64,000 bases of DNA, from NCBI GenBank assembly GCA_002356635.1, contig CP023454.1:558001-622000 (forward strand). Direction: 5' to 3'. This document shows, one piece after another, positions 41,486 to 51,674 of the stretch. Below the pieces are notes generated by a model, which worked only from the letters and a program-made list of their open reading frames with translations, did no database searches and had not been told where the DNA came from. Both the position numbers and the translations under genes were made by a program. The stretch's first letter is position 1, and each line of letters opens with the position of its first letter. The DNA is from Rhodobacteraceae bacterium QY30. Lineage in GTDB: Bacteria; Pseudomonadota; Alphaproteobacteria; Rhodobacterales; Rhodobacteraceae.

Positions 41486-42418
41486 ATGGTGGACATCCTG
41501 CTGAAAACCCTGCCGTTCTTCGCGCTGATCGCCTTGGGCTGGGGCGCGGGCCGCACGCGGTTCTTCCCCGAGGACGGCACGGCCTGGCTGACGAAATTCG
41601 TCTTCTACTTCGCGCTGTCGGCGATGCTGTTCCGTTTCGCCGCCACCTTGTCGCCGCGGCAGATCTTCGATCCGGCCTTCGTTGCGGCCTATCTGGCCGG
41701 TTGCGGGGTGGTCTATGTCCTGGCCTTCACCATCGCACGCCTGCGAAGGCGCGGCTGGGACGAATCCGCGATGGAGGCGCAGTGCGGCGTGATCGGCAAT
41801 ACCGGCTTTCTGGGGGTTCCGATGCTGGTGGCGCTGCTGGGCGCGGGGGCGGCGGGGCCGGTGATGATGGTCCTGACGATCGACATGATCGTCTTTTCGA
41901 CGCTGATCACCCTGATCGTGACCGCCGCGCGTGAAGGCCACATGCGGCTGTCCCTGGTCCGGCCGCTGCTACTGGGGCTGGCGCGCAACCCGATGATCGT
42001 GTCGATGGCGGCGGGGTTCGGCTGGTCGGGACTGGGCCTTGGAATGCCCGCGCCGCTTCTGGATTTCGTCACGATCCTTGGGGCGGCGGCAACGCCGGGG
42101 GCGCTGTTTGCGATCGGCGCCTCTCTGGCCGACAAGTCCGCCGAACGGGTGGGCGATGCGCTGTGGCTGAGTTTCGCCAAGCTGGTGCTGCATCCCGCGG
42201 CCGTCGCCGTTGCCGCCTTCTGGATCTTTCCGGTGGACCGGACGGCCGCGGGCGTGATGGTGGCCGCGGCGGCTTTGCCCGTGGCGGGAAACACGTATAT
42301 CCTTGCGCGACATTTCAACGTGGCCCCGCGTCGTGTTTCGGCGGCCATCCTGTTCTCGACGGCGGCAAGCGTTGTCACCATCACGGCGGTGATCGCCGCC
42401 ATAACCGCATCACCCTGA
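41486..42418 (+). CDS. AEC (auxin efflux carrier) family transporter
   Basis: 310 residues from the ATG at 41486 with GGCGGGG upstream; an ATG five codons earlier has no ribosome site. About ten spans in two halves: ILLKTLPFFALIALGWGAGRTRFF opening, then GVIGNTGFLGVPMLVALLG and, in the second half, PVAGNTYILARHFNVAPRRVSAAILFSTAASVVTITAVIA, both typical. Members export small organic acids or related compounds (malonate, malate); the substrate here is unknown. Followed after 14 bases by fghA. Confidence 0.85.
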   Translation: MVDILLKTLPFFALIALGWGAGRTRFFPEDGTAWLTKFVFYFALSAMLFRFAATLSPRQIFDPAFVAAYLAGCGVVYVLAFTIARLRRRGWDESAMEAQCGVIGNTGFLGVPMLVALLGAGAAGPVMMVLTIDMIVFSTLITLIVTAAREGHMRLSLVRPLLLGLARNPMIVSMAAGFGWSGLGLGMPAPLLDFVTILGAAATPGALFAIGASLADKSAERVGDALWLSFAKLVLHPAAVAVAAFWIFPVDRTAAGVMVAAAALPVAGNTYILARHFNVAPRRVSAAILFSTAASVVTITAVIAAITASP

Positions 42419-42432
42419 AACAGGAGAGCGTG

Positions 42433-43263
42433 ATGAAGACCGTATCGGAAAACAGATGCTTCGGCGGCGTGCAGGGCGTCTACACCCATGCCTCGGACGC
42501 GACCGCCTGCGACATGACCTTTGGCCTGTTCCTGCCGGAAGAGGCGATGGAGGGGCCGGTGCCGCTGCTGTGGTATCTGTCCGGGCTGACCTGCACGCAT
42601 GAAAACGCCATGACCAAGGCGGGTGCGCAGGCCTGGGCGGCGGACCACGGGCTGGCGCTGGTGTTCCCGGACACCTCGCCGCGGGGCGAGGGCGTCGCCA
42701 ATGACGAAGCCTATGATCTGGGGCAGGGCGCGGGCTTCTACGTCAACGCGACCGAGAATCCCTGGGCCCCGAATTTCCGCATGTGGGACTACATCGCGGA
42801 AGAGCTGCCGCGCATCCTGACCGCGAATTTTCCCATCGACGAGGAACGCCAGTCGATCACCGGCCATTCGATGGGCGGGCATGGCGCGCTGACATTGGCG
42901 ATGCGCTATCCCGGACGCTTCCGGTCGGTTTCGGCCTTTTCGCCCATCGCGCATCCGACGCAGTCGGATTGGGGCCGCAAGCAGTTCACGGCCTATCTGG
43001 GGGCGGATGAAACCCTGTGGGCCGAACATGACTCAAGCCTGTTGATGGCGCGGGACGGGTTCGATGGCCCGGTGCTGATCGACCAGGGCGCGTCGGACCA
43101 GTTCCTTGACCTTCTGAAGCCCGAGGCCTTGGCCCATGCGATGGCGGCGCGGCGGCAGGACGGCCAGTTCCGCATGCAGAAGGGCTATGACCACAGCTAC
43201 TACTTCGTTTCGACCTTCATGGCCGACCACGTCGACTTCCACGCGGCGGCGCTTTCGGCGTGA
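42433..43263 (+). CDS. fghA: S-formylglutathione hydrolase
   Basis: 276 residues, standard size. Motifs: [23 protein letters not shown] with the oxyanion-hole region, [33 protein letters not shown], and the nucleophile [10 protein letters not shown] (Ser146), with the histidine in KGYDHSYYF near the C-terminus. It hydrolyses S-formylglutathione to formate and glutathione, the second step of glutathione-dependent formaldehyde oxidation. The matching dehydrogenase adhI/frmA is not in the window. AGGAGAG precedes the ATG; the stop overlaps the next start (GTGA). Confidence 0.95.
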   Translation: MKTVSENRCFGGVQGVYTHASDATACDMTFGLFLPEEAMEGPVPLLWYLSGLTCTHENAMTKAGAQAWAADHGLALVFPDTSPRGEGVANDEAYDLGQGAGFYVNATENPWAPNFRMWDYIAEELPRILTANFPIDEERQSITGHSMGGHGALTLAMRYPGRFRSVSAFSPIAHPTQSDWGRKQFTAYLGADETLWAEHDSSLLMARDGFDGPVLIDQGASDQFLDLLKPEALAHAMAARRQDGQFRMQKGYDHSYYFVSTFMADHVDFHAAALSA

Positions 43264-43724
43264 CGCTCTATGTCGATGCCGATGCCTGTCCGGTGAAGGA
43301 CGAATGCATCCGCGTGGCCGAACGTCTGGCCACGCCTTGCGTGATCGTCTGCAACGGCGGGCTTCGGCCGGTCAACCACCCGCTGGTCCAGACGGTGTTC
43401 GTGCCCGATGGCCCGGACGAGGCCGACAAGTGGATTGCCGACCGTGCGGGCCGTGGCGATGTCGTGGTGACGGGTGACATTCCGCTTGCCGCCAAGGCCG
43501 TGGCGGCAGGGGCGCGGGTGCTGCGCCATGACGGCACGGCGCTGACGCCTGCCAACATCGGCAATGTGCTGGCCACGCGCGATCTGATGGCAGACCTGCG
43601 CGCGGCCGACCCCTTCCGGCAAGGTGGCGGGCGGGGGTTTACAAAGGCGGATCGGTCCCATTTCCTTGACGCGCTGGACCGGACCTTGCGGGCAGCAATG
43701 CGGGAGAAGCCGGATGGCGATTGA
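43260..43724 (+). CDS. YaiI/YqxD family protein (UPF0178, DUF188)
   Basis: 154 residues from a GTG overlapping the fghA stop. [69 protein letters not shown] are the family's hallmark segments. The conserved aspartates of a PIN-like nuclease fold are present, but the biochemical role is not established. Part of the overlapped chain fghA-yaiI-HAD-OCD. Confidence 0.9.
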   Translation: MTLYVDADACPVKDECIRVAERLATPCVIVCNGGLRPVNHPLVQTVFVPDGPDEADKWIADRAGRGDVVVTGDIPLAAKAVAAGARVLRHDGTALTPANIGNVLATRDLMADLRAADPFRQGGGRGFTKADRSHFLDALDRTLRAAMREKPDGD

Positions 43725-44334
43725 GGCAGTGGTTCTGGACATCGGCAACGTGCTGATCGAATGGCAACCGGAACGGTTTTACGACAGCGTGATCGGCGAA
43801 GCCGCCCGCAAGCGGTTGTTCGACACCATCGACCTGCATGCGATGAACGATGACATCGATCGCGGCGGCGCCTTCCGTCCGGCTGTCGAGGCGATGGCCG
43901 CGCGCCATCCCGACCATGCGGACGCCATCATGATGTGGCATGACCGATGGACCGAAATGGCCGCCCCGGCGATCCCGCGATCCGTCCGCCTGCAACGCGC
44001 GCTCAGGGCAAAGGGGGTGCCGGTCTTTGCCCTGACGAACTTCGGGCGCGAGACCTTCGCAATTGCCGAACCGATCTATCCCTTCCTGTCGGATTTCGAC
44101 CGGCGCTACATCTCGGGGCATCTGGGGGTGGTGAAGCCTGATCCGCAAATCTACCAGATCGTCGAAAGCGACAGCGGCGTGTCGCCGTCGCGGCTGCTGT
44201 TTGCCGATGACCGCGCCGAAAATATCACCGCAGCCCGTGCGCGTGGCTGGCAGACCCATCTCTTCACCTCGGATCAGGGCTGGGCGGACCGGCTGGTGGC
44301 CGAGGGACTTCTGACTGAAAGCGAGGCAGCATGA
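43714..44334 (+). CDS. HAD superfamily hydrolase, YihX-like
   Basis: 206 residues from the ATG at 43714, which overlaps the previous gene by 11 bases. Motif I is [12 protein letters not shown]: the nucleophilic aspartate is present, and the +2 position is glycine as in YihX-type sugar phosphatases. Motif II lies in [12 protein letters not shown], motif III lysine in [13 protein letters not shown] and motif IV in [19 protein letters not shown]. Cap domain of the short helical type. Probably a phosphatase on a small sugar phosphate or nucleotide; substrate not readable. Confidence 0.85.
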   Translation: MAIEAVVLDIGNVLIEWQPERFYDSVIGEAARKRLFDTIDLHAMNDDIDRGGAFRPAVEAMAARHPDHADAIMMWHDRWTEMAAPAIPRSVRLQRALRAKGVPVFALTNFGRETFAIAEPIYPFLSDFDRRYISGHLGVVKPDPQIYQIVESDSGVSPSRLLFADDRAENITAARARGWQTHLFTSDQGWADRLVAEGLLTESEAA

Positions 44335-45245
44335 CCATCACCATCGTCGGACCCGAGGTTGAACCGCGTCTGAACTGGATCGACCTGACCGAGGCCCTGC
44401 GCGCGGGCCATGCCCTTCCGAGGGCCGAAGTGGCCGATACCTTCCTGTATCGCGGCCCGGACACGCTTCTGACGCGATCGGCCTGGATCGATGGCCTTGG
44501 CCTGGCGGTCAAGGCGGCGGCGGTCTTCCCCGGCAATCCGGCGCGGGGGCTGGCGTCGATCAATGGGGCCGTCAACCTGATGTCGGATACGGATGGCACG
44601 CTGGAGGCGATCGTCGATTTCCAGATCGTGACGAAATGGAAGACCGCCGGCGACAGCCTTCTGTCGGCGCGTCTCCTGGCGCGTCCTGACGCGCGGCGCA
44701 TCCTGATCGTGGGGGCGGGGAATGTGGCGCATTCGATGATCGACGCCTATTCCGCCGTCTTCCCCGGCGCGGAATTCACCGTCTGGGCCCGCAATGCGGA
44801 CAGCGCCCGGGCCTTTGCCGATGCCACCGGGGCGAGCGTGGCCAGCGATCTGGAAGCCGCCGTGCGCGGGGCCGAGATCATCGCGACCACCACCATGTCC
44901 ACGGTTCCGCTGGTCAAGGGCGAATGGTTGCAGCCGGGGACGCACCTAGACCTGATCGGCGCCTACCGCCCCGACATGCGCGAGGCCGACAACGAAACCT
45001 TCCGTCGGGCCCGCATCTTCGTCGATTCCCGCGACACCACGCTGGATCATATCGGAGAGGTGATGTTCCCGATCAACGAAGGTGCGATGCGGCGCGAAGA
45101 CATCATTGCGGATTTCTACGACCTGCCTACTGGCGCCTATGCCCGCCGGTCGGACGATGAAATCACCGTCGCCAAGAACGGCGGCGGTGCGCATCTGGAC
45201 CTGATGACCGCGCGCTACGTTCTGGACGTGGCGCGCGGCGCGTGA
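44331..45245 (+). CDS. Ornithine cyclodeaminase/mu-crystallin family protein
   Basis: 304 residues, ATGA overlap with the HAD gene. Rossmann fold at about 123-150 (ARRILIVGAGNVAHSMIDAYSAVFPGAEFTVWARN), lysine-containing VKAAAVFPGNPARGLASINGAVNLM and the C-terminal domain HIGEVMFPINEGAMRREDIIADFYDL. Members are NAD(P)-dependent enzymes: ornithine cyclodeaminase, alanine dehydrogenase or ketimine reductase. Residues deciding among these cannot be judged by eye. Convergent with the MFS gene, six bases between the two stops. Confidence 0.87.
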   Translation: MTITIVGPEVEPRLNWIDLTEALRAGHALPRAEVADTFLYRGPDTLLTRSAWIDGLGLAVKAAAVFPGNPARGLASINGAVNLMSDTDGTLEAIVDFQIVTKWKTAGDSLLSARLLARPDARRILIVGAGNVAHSMIDAYSAVFPGAEFTVWARNADSARAFADATGASVASDLEAAVRGAEIIATTTMSTVPLVKGEWLQPGTHLDLIGAYRPDMREADNETFRRARIFVDSRDTTLDHIGEVMFPINEGAMRREDIIADFYDLPTGAYARRSDDEITVAKNGGGAHLDLMTARYVLDVARGA

Positions 45246-45251
45246 CGGCGT

Positions 45252-46499
45252 TCAGGCGACGGCGCCGGCCGGCGTCTCAAGCACCCGTTCGCGGATCGGC
45301 AGGTGGATCAGCGCGGAAAACGCGCCGATCCCGACGCCTACCCACCACACAAGTGTGTAGTTGCCATAGCTGTCATACATCCGGCCTCCCAGCCAGACGC
45401 CAAGGAACGATCCCAGCTGGTGGCTGAAGAAGACGATGCCGTAAAGCGTGCCCATGTAGCGCAGCCCGTAGATATGCGCGACCAGCCCCGAGGTCAGCGG
45501 CACCGTCGCCAGCCAGAGCATCCCCATCACCGCAGAGAAAAGCAGGACCGAGGTGGGAGTGATCGGCATCATGATGAAGGCGGCCGAGGCCACGGTGCGG
45601 GCAGCATAGATCGCGGCCAGCAGGTATTTCTTGGTATAGCGGTTCCCCAGCCAGCCCGCGAAGATCGAACCGCCGATGTTGGCCAGCCCGATCACCGCCA
45701 CCGAAATGGCCCCCAGGGCCTTGGTTGAAGTGATGCCGATGCTGGCCAGCGCGCCCGAGGGGTCGATGGCGGCGCACATCTCGGTCACCATCGCCGGGAA
45801 GTGCGCGGTGATGAAGGCCAATTGGTAACCGCAGGAAAAGAAGCCAAGGAAGATCATGGTGAAGGTCGGATCGCGCATCGCCCGGCCCAGAACGGTACCC
45901 AGGCTTTCGGCCAGTTCGGCGCGGCTGGCGCGTTCGGGGGCGCGCATGAAGGGCAGCGCAAACAGCGTGACCAGGATGATCGCGGCAAAGATCAGGAACA
46001 CCGCCTGCCAGTGATAATAACCCAGCAGGTACTGCGCGAAGGGCGCGCCCACCACCTGACCCGCCGATCCGGCCGCCGTGACGATGCCCAGTGACAGCGA
46101 CCGGTTTTCGGCCGACGCAGCGCGCCCCACCACGGCCAGGATCACGCCAAAGCCGGTTCCCGCGATGCCGAAACCCACCAGCACTTCAAGAATCTGCATC
46201 TGCGCCGGCGTGGTGGCATAGGCCGACAGCACCAGCCCCAGCGCATACAGGACGGCGCCGCCGATGATCGCACGCCGGTCGCCCCACTTTTCGGCCATCG
46301 CGCCGAAGATCGGCTGGCCGAAGCCCCAGGCCAGGTTCTGGATCGCGATGGCCAGGCTGAACTCGGCCCGGGGCCAGCCGAAGTCCGATCCGATCGGAAT
46401 CTGGAAGACGCCGAAACTGGCCCGGATGGCAAAGTTCAGGAGGATGACGGCACAGCCGGCAATCAGGACGGGGGTAAGAAGCGGCGCGGCGCGTTGCAT
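45252..46499 (-). CDS. MFS transporter
   Basis: 415 residues from the ATG at 46499 (MQRAAPLLTPVLIAGCAVILLNFAIRASFGVFQIP), with AAAGG upstream. Twelve spans. The conserved loop after span 2 reads MAEKWGDRRAIIGG (DRRxG type) and the motif in the second half GWLGNRYTKKYLLAAIYAART. The sequence RASFGVFQIP and LGVWLGGRMYDSYGNY places it with the monocarboxylate/oxalate-formate-like MFS group common in Rhodobacteraceae. Substrate unknown. Confidence 0.9.
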   Translation of the reverse strand: MQRAAPLLTPVLIAGCAVILLNFAIRASFGVFQIPIGSDFGWPRAEFSLAIAIQNLAWGFGQPIFGAMAEKWGDRRAIIGGAVLYALGLVLSAYATTPAQMQILEVLVGFGIAGTGFGVILAVVGRAASAENRSLSLGIVTAAGSAGQVVGAPFAQYLLGYYHWQAVFLIFAAIILVTLFALPFMRAPERASRAELAESLGTVLGRAMRDPTFTMIFLGFFSCGYQLAFITAHFPAMVTEMCAAIDPSGALASIGITSTKALGAISVAVIGLANIGGSIFAGWLGNRYTKKYLLAAIYAARTVASAAFIMMPITPTSVLLFSAVMGMLWLATVPLTSGLVAHIYGLRYMGTLYGIVFFSHQLGSFLGVWLGGRMYDSYGNYTLVWWVGVGIGAFSALIHLPIRERVLETPAGAVA

Positions 46500-46647
46500 G
46501 GGGCAGACCTTTCGTTCGCGGCGGCGACCCTGCGCGCGCGCGGGCTGAAGGTCAAATTCCGAATTGTGATGGTCACGTTTTCGCGGGCCTGTCCGGCCTC
46601 CTTCGCAGGTGACAGGCGCGCGCCTTGGCGTTATCCGGGGAAAGACC

Positions 46648-47736
46648 ATGACCGAGACACTGACCCAGATCTATGACCGGAAGGTCGCCGCCGGCGACCT
46701 TCGCCCCGATGCCGCGCAACGCGGCGTGCTTCCTCTCCTCCAGTCCGTGCGCGAAGGGTTGGAGGCGAACAACGGCCGCAAGAATGGCTTCCTGAGCGGC
46801 CTGTTCGGCAAGGCGCCCGAGCCGGTCCGGGGCCTTTACCTTTGGGGCGGCGTCGGGCGCGGCAAGTCGATGCTGATGGACCTGTTTCACGGCGCCACCG
46901 CGATCAATGCCAAGCGGCGGGTGCATTTCCATGCCTTCATGCAGGAAATCCAGGCCGCGCTGCATCAGGTCCGCAAGACCGGCGTCGATGATGCGATCCG
47001 GCCCGTCGCCGATGACATTGCCGACAAGCTGCGGCTGTTGTGCTTTGACGAAATGCAGATCACCGACATCGCCGATGCGATGATCGTGGGGCGGTTGTTC
47101 GAGCGGCTGATGGACCGGGGCGTGACCATCGTCACCACCTCGAACCGGGTGCCGGACGACCTTTACAAGAACGGGCTGAACCGGGCGCTGTTCCTGCCCT
47201 TCATCGCATTGCTGAAGGCGCGGTTGACAGTTCATGCGCTGGACAGTGAAACCGACTACCGCCAGCACCGGCTTTCGGGTGCAAAGGTCTGGTTCACGCC
47301 CATCGGTGCGGGGGCCGAGCGCGAGATCAACACGATCTGGACGGAGCTGACCGGCGGCGACCAGACGGGCAGCCTGACGCTGGCGGTGAACGGGCGCAGC
47401 GTGCTGATCCCGCATTTCCACAATGGCGTGGCGCGGATGTCGTTCTGGGATCTGTGTGGCCGGCCTTTGGGTCCGGCCGATTACCTGGCGCTGGCCGAGG
47501 CGTCGCGGGTGCTGATCCTGGAAGATATCCCGCGCCTCTCGTCCGACAACTTCAACGAAGCGCGCCGCTTCGTGACGCTGGTCGATGCGCTTTACGAAGC
47601 CAAGGTGCGCCTGGTCGCTTCGGCCGCAGACGAACCCGAACGGCTGTATATCGAAGGCGAGGGAGTGTTCGAATTCGAACGCACTGCCAGCCGGCTGCGG
47701 GAAATGCAGGGCGCCGACTGGGGCGCCGAGGGATGA
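46648..47736 (+). CDS. zapE: Cell division protein ZapE (AFG1-like ATPase)
   Basis: 362 residues from the ATG at 46648 with GGGGAAAG upstream. P-loop GLYLWGGVGRGKSMLMDLF (about 68-86), HFHAFMQEI, Walker B LLCFDEMQITDIADAMIVGRLFERL, sensor VTIVTTSNRVPDDLYKNGLNRALFLPFI and FWDLCGRPLGPADYLALAE. ZapE is an ATPase that associates with the Z-ring; the yeast relative is AFG1. It ends at a hairpin terminator. Confidence 0.93.
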   Translation: MTETLTQIYDRKVAAGDLRPDAAQRGVLPLLQSVREGLEANNGRKNGFLSGLFGKAPEPVRGLYLWGGVGRGKSMLMDLFHGATAINAKRRVHFHAFMQEIQAALHQVRKTGVDDAIRPVADDIADKLRLLCFDEMQITDIADAMIVGRLFERLMDRGVTIVTTSNRVPDDLYKNGLNRALFLPFIALLKARLTVHALDSETDYRQHRLSGAKVWFTPIGAGAEREINTIWTELTGGDQTGSLTLAVNGRSVLIPHFHNGVARMSFWDLCGRPLGPADYLALAEASRVLILEDIPRLSSDNFNEARRFVTLVDALYEAKVRLVASAADEPERLYIEGEGVFEFERTASRLREMQGADWGAEG

Positions 47737-47759
47737 GGGCCGGGTAAACCCGGCCCTTT
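47737..47759 (+). terminator. Hairpin terminator after zapE
   Basis: Stem GGGCCGGG / CCCGGCCC with loop TAAA, followed by TTT. It starts one base after the zapE stop codon and lies just before the end of the convergent flavoprotein gene, so it may serve both. Confidence 0.75.
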
Positions 47760-47763
47760 GTCC

Positions 47764-48786
47764 TCAAGCCAGCAGATCTCGCACCATCGGGATGACCTTG
47801 GTGCCGAAAAGCTCGATCGAGTTCATCATGTGGTCGTGGCGCAGCGGCCCCGAGGAATATTTCATCTCGAACCGTTGAAGGCCCAGCGTCCTGACCGTTG
47901 CCGCGATCTTGCGGGCCACCGTCTCGGGCGATCCGACATACAGCGAACCCTGCGCGATCTCGGCCTCGAAATGCTCGCGCGTGATGGCACCCCAGCCGCG
48001 TTCGCCGCCGATGCGGCTGTGCATGGCGTGATATCCTTCCCAGTAGCGGGCCCTGGCTTCCTCATCCGTCGCCGCGACATGGCCCGGCGAATGAACGCCC
48101 ACCGCTTTTGGTGCGCTGCCGAACTGGGCATGGGCGCGGTGGTAAAGATCGACGAAGGGTTTGAACCGCGCCGGGCTGCCGCCGATGATCGCCAGCATCA
48201 ACGGCAGGTCGTGGCGCGCCGCGCGCACGACCGATTCCGGGCTTCCGCCCACTGCAATCCAGGTGGTCAGGTTTTCAGTCGGCGGATAGACCCGCTGGCG
48301 CCTCAGCGCGGGCCGGGTCTGGCCGGACCAGCTGATATCGCCGCCCTTCAGCAGCCTCGAGAACAGGTCGAGCTTTTCCTCGAACAGCGACTCGTAGTCC
48401 TTCAGGTCGAAGCCGAACAGCGGGAAGCTTTCAGTGAAAGAGCCGCGGCCCAGGATCACTTCGGCCCGGCCCTTCGACAGTGCATTCAGGGTTGAGAACC
48501 GCTGATAGACGCGGATCGGATCGTCCGAGGACAGAACCGTCACCGCCGATCCAAGCCGGATGCGGCTGGTCCGGGCGGCAATGGCCGCCAGCACCACTTC
48601 GGGGGCCGAAACGGCGAAATCGTCGCGGTGATGTTCGCCCACGCCGAAAAAGTCGACGCCGGTCTGGTCGGCCAGCACCGCTTCATCGACCAGGTCGCGC
48701 AGCACCTGGTCATGGGGCGTCAGAGTGCCATCCGCGGCCCGGGTGACGTCGCCAAAGGTATCGATACCCAGTTCAAGCACAGACAT
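47764..48786 (-). CDS. LLM-class flavin-dependent oxidoreductase
   Basis: 340 residues, AAAGGA site before the ATG. Luciferase-like fold: LELGIDTFGDV, VDFFGVGEHHRDDFAVSAPEVVLAAIAARTSRIRLGSAVTVLSSDDPIRVYQRFSTLNALSKGRAEVILGRGSFTESFPLFGFDLKDYE. These are diagnostic of the bacterial luciferase-like monooxygenase family, using reduced FMN or F420; alphaproteobacteria mostly use FMN. Substrate unknown. It lies downstream of folC on the same strand, 93 bases apart. Confidence 0.9.
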   Translation of the reverse strand: MSVLELGIDTFGDVTRAADGTLTPHDQVLRDLVDEAVLADQTGVDFFGVGEHHRDDFAVSAPEVVLAAIAARTSRIRLGSAVTVLSSDDPIRVYQRFSTLNALSKGRAEVILGRGSFTESFPLFGFDLKDYESLFEEKLDLFSRLLKGGDISWSGQTRPALRRQRVYPPTENLTTWIAVGGSPESVVRAARHDLPLMLAIIGGSPARFKPFVDLYHRAHAQFGSAPKAVGVHSPGHVAATDEEARARYWEGYHAMHSRIGGERGWGAITREHFEAEIAQGSLYVGSPETVARKIAATVRTLGLQRFEMKYSSGPLRHDHMMNSIELFGTKVIPMVRDLLA

Positions 48787-48879
48787 GTGTCATCCTTTCC
48801 GGGCTGTCCGGTTCCTGCCCAAGATAGGCAAGCCCCGCGCCAGAAGCGAGGGCGGAGGGTCGCACAGCGCCTGTGCGTC

Positions 48880-50160
48880 TCAGCCGTTTTCCCGCAGCAC
48901 ACCGCCTGCCAGATACAACGAGCCACAGATCAGGATCCGCGAACCGGGATCGGCCGCGGCAATGCGCGCGACCGCGGACAGCACGCTTTCGGCGGTGTCG
49001 GCCTCGATCCCGGCGGCGCGGGCGGCGGCCTGGGTCTGTTCGGCAGAGAGGGTGTTCGCCTCGCCCGGAATCGACACCGCGGTCAGGCTTTGCGCGCAGG
49101 CTGCGACGGGACGCAGGTACCCGGCGATGTCCTTGGTATTGAGCATGCCCAGGATCAGGTGCGTGGGCTTGGCCGTCATCCGCGCCAGCGTCGCAGCAAC
49201 CGCCTCGCCCCCGGCGGGGTTGTGACCACCGTCCAGCCACAGTTCGCTTGACCCTGCGGCATCGACCAGCGGACCGTGGCGCAGGCGCTGCATGCGGGCA
49301 GGCCAGTCGGCGCGTGTGACGGCCGCCTCGCAAGCGGCTTCATCGGCGCCCAGGTGGCGCAGCGCCGCCAACGCCGCGCCGGCGTTGTCGATCTGGTGGG
49401 GGCCGGGCAGGTTCGGCAGTGGCAGGTCCAGAAGGCCGTTTTCATCCTGGAAGATCAGCCGCCCGCGTTCTTCCCAGGCGCGCCAGTGCTGGCCGTGAAC
49501 CAGCATCGGGCAGCCCAGCCGCGCGGCGCGCGCCTCGATCACGGCAAGGCCGTCTTCGGTTTGCGGACCCACGACGCAAGGCACGCCCCGCTTCAGGATG
49601 CCGGCCTTTTCACCCGCAATCTCGGGCAGGGTTTCGCCCAGATATTGCTGATGGTCGACCGACACCGGCGTGATGATCGTCAGGCGCGGGTGGTCCACCA
49701 CGTTCGTGGCATCCAGCCGCCCGCCAAGGCCGACCTCCAGCAGGGTCCAGTCGGCCGGGGTGCGCGCGAAAGCCAGGAAGGCGGCGCAGGTGGTTATTTC
49801 GAAGAAGGTGATCGGTTCTCCGCCATTCGCGGCTTCGCATTCTTCCAGCAAGGCGGTCAGGTCGGGTTCCGAAATGAGGGTGCCCGCCAGCCGGATGCGT
49901 TCGTGAAACCGTGCCAGATGCGGCGAAGTATAGGCATGGACGCGGTCCCCCATTGCCTCAAGCCCGGCGCGGATCATCGCCTGGGTGGAGCCCTTGCCGT
50001 TGGTGCCCGCGACATGGATCACGGGCGGAACGCGCCGCTCGGGGTGGTCGAGCGCCGCCAGAAGCCGGTGGACCCGGTCCAGCGTCAGATCGATGATCTT
50101 CGGGTGCAGCGACATCAGTCGTTCAAGGATGCGGTCGCTGGCGGGTTGGGTCGTGGTCAT
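48880..50160 (-). CDS. folC: Folylpolyglutamate/dihydrofolate synthase
   Basis: 426 residues. P-loop HVAGTNGKGST (about 49-59), the omega-loop region TSPHLARFHERIRLAG, TLLEVGLGGRLDATNVV, ITPVSVDHQQYLGETLPEIAGEKAGILK and a Mur-ligase C-terminal domain (SSELWLDGGHNPAGGEA). It adds glutamate to dihydropteroate and to folates. It begins 46 bases after accD, the conserved accD-folC order of many proteobacteria. Confidence 0.94.
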   Translation of the reverse strand: MTTTQPASDRILERLMSLHPKIIDLTLDRVHRLLAALDHPERRVPPVIHVAGTNGKGSTQAMIRAGLEAMGDRVHAYTSPHLARFHERIRLAGTLISEPDLTALLEECEAANGGEPITFFEITTCAAFLAFARTPADWTLLEVGLGGRLDATNVVDHPRLTIITPVSVDHQQYLGETLPEIAGEKAGILKRGVPCVVGPQTEDGLAVIEARAARLGCPMLVHGQHWRAWEERGRLIFQDENGLLDLPLPNLPGPHQIDNAGAALAALRHLGADEAACEAAVTRADWPARMQRLRHGPLVDAAGSSELWLDGGHNPAGGEAVAATLARMTAKPTHLILGMLNTKDIAGYLRPVAACAQSLTAVSIPGEANTLSAEQTQAAARAAGIEADTAESVLSAVARIAAADPGSRILICGSLYLAGGVLRENG

Positions 50161-50206
50161 TGGCGCTCTCGCTGGATACGGGTGGGGGCAGCGACAGGCG
50201 CGGGCG

Positions 50207-51151
50207 TCAGGCCTTCGCGGCGGTGGTCGCGGGCGGGGTGGCTGCGGTGGCGACGGTGCTTTCGGCCTTGCCGGGGCTGGGCAGGTCGGCCTTCACGGCC
50301 GGGGTTTCGCGCATCAGCATCCGCAGGATGGTGATCAGTTCGTCCCGCATGTTCTTGCGGTGGGTCACCCGGTCCAGCATCCCGTGGTCCAGCAGGTACT
50401 CGGCGCGCTGGAAGCCTTCGGGCAGTTTTTCGCGGATCGTCTGTTCGATGACCCGCGGACCGGCAAAGCAGATCAGGGCGTTCGGCTCGGCGATCTGCAC
50501 GTCGCCCAGCATCGCGTAGCTGGCCGTCACGCCGCCGGTGGTCGGATGGGTCAGCACGACGATGTAAGGAAGACGCGCTTCCTTCAGCATCTGCACGGCG
50601 ACGGTGGTGCGCGGCATCTGCATCAGCGACAGGATGCCTTCCTGCATCCGCGCCCCGCCCGACGCGGAAAACAGAACGAAAGGCGCCTTCTTCTTCACTG
50701 CCCGTTCGGCGCCCGCGATGATGGCGTTGCCGACATACATGCCCATCGAGCCGCCCATGAAGGAAAAGTCCTGCGCGGCGGTGACGATCGGCGTGCGGCC
50801 GATCTGGCCTTCGGCGACCAGCATCGCATCCTTTTCGCCGGTGGCCTTCTGGGTGGCCTTCATGCGGTCGGTGTATTTCTTCTGGTCGCGGAAATGCAGC
50901 GGATCGACAATGGGTTCGGGCACTTTCACCTCGGTGAAGATGCCGCCGTCGAACAGCGCCTGAAACCGTTCCCGCGGTGTGATCGCCATGTGATGATCGC
51001 AGTTCGAACAGACATTCAGGTTGTCGGCCAGTTCGCGGTGGAACAGCATCGTGCCGCATTCGGGACACTTGGTCCACAGGTTCTCGGGAACTTCGCGGCG
51101 CGAGAAAAGCGAATTGATCTTGGGCCGGACGTAATTCGAGATCCAGTTCAT
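50207..51151 (-). CDS. accD: Acetyl-CoA carboxylase carboxyltransferase beta subunit
   Basis: 314 residues from the ATG at 51151 ([19 protein letters not shown]). Zinc ribbon C-x2-C...C-x2-C ([27 protein letters not shown], about 29-55) and carboxyltransferase core [84 protein letters not shown] 30-residue Ala/Thr/Pro tail is at the C-terminus. Makes malonyl-CoA with AccA. Divergent from the pterin dehydratase gene. Confidence 0.97.
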   Translation of the reverse strand: MNWISNYVRPKINSLFSRREVPENLWTKCPECGTMLFHRELADNLNVCSNCDHHMAITPRERFQALFDGGIFTEVKVPEPIVDPLHFRDQKKYTDRMKATQKATGEKDAMLVAEGQIGRTPIVTAAQDFSFMGGSMGMYVGNAIIAGAERAVKKKAPFVLFSASGGARMQEGILSLMQMPRTTVAVQMLKEARLPYIVVLTHPTTGGVTASYAMLGDVQIAEPNALICFAGPRVIEQTIREKLPEGFQRAEYLLDHGMLDRVTHRKNMRDELITILRMLMRETPAVKADLPSPGKAESTVATAATPPATTAAKA

Positions 51152-51313
51152 CTTGCGCCCTCTTGCCGTCCGCGAATGTTGGCGTTGAAATAAGCCGGGT
51201 TTTGCGGAAATGCAATCGGCGGGCGCGGAACGGGGGCAAGGAAGCGTGATCGCGCCCGCCGGCCAACCGGGTGTAGGCTGGTGTCTGGCATGGATCCGCG
51301 ACAGGAGGCAGCG

Positions 51314-51670
51314 ATGACCGAAGAGAAGCATCTGGCGGAACAGACCTGTGTGCCCTGCAAGGGCGGAACGCCCCCGCTGGCGCCGGAACGCGTCCGGGAT
51401 CTGCTGGCGTCGCTGGATCCCGGCTGGCAGCTGTCCGAGGACGGCACACGGATTTCCCGGCGCATTGCCACGCGCAATTTCGCCCGTGCGCTGGAGTTGA
51501 CGGATGAGGTTGGCGCCATGGCCGAAACGCAGAAGCACCACCCCGACATCGCACTGGGTTGGGGCTATTGCAGCGTGTCGTGGACGACCCATGCCGCCGG
51601 GGGTCTGACTGAGAACGATTTCATCTGCGCCGCTCGCACAGACCGGCTGGCCGGGCCGCCGCCGGGCTGA
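51314..51670 (+). CDS. phhB: 4a-hydroxytetrahydrobiopterin dehydratase (PhhB/PCD)
   Basis: 118 residues from the ATG at 51314, preceded by AGGAGG. The active-site motif with paired histidines is seen in [39 protein letters not shown], the hallmark of pterin-4a-carbinolamine dehydratase. It regenerates tetrahydrobiopterin cofactor; in bacteria some members act in molybdopterin metabolism or as part of the phenylalanine hydroxylase system. No phhA here. Ends five bases before the end of the convergent CPBP gene. Confidence 0.9.
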   Translation: MTEEKHLAEQTCVPCKGGTPPLAPERVRDLLASLDPGWQLSEDGTRISRRIATRNFARALELTDEVGAMAETQKHHPDIALGWGYCSVSWTTHAAGGLTENDFICAARTDRLAGPPPG

Positions 51671-51674
51671 ACGA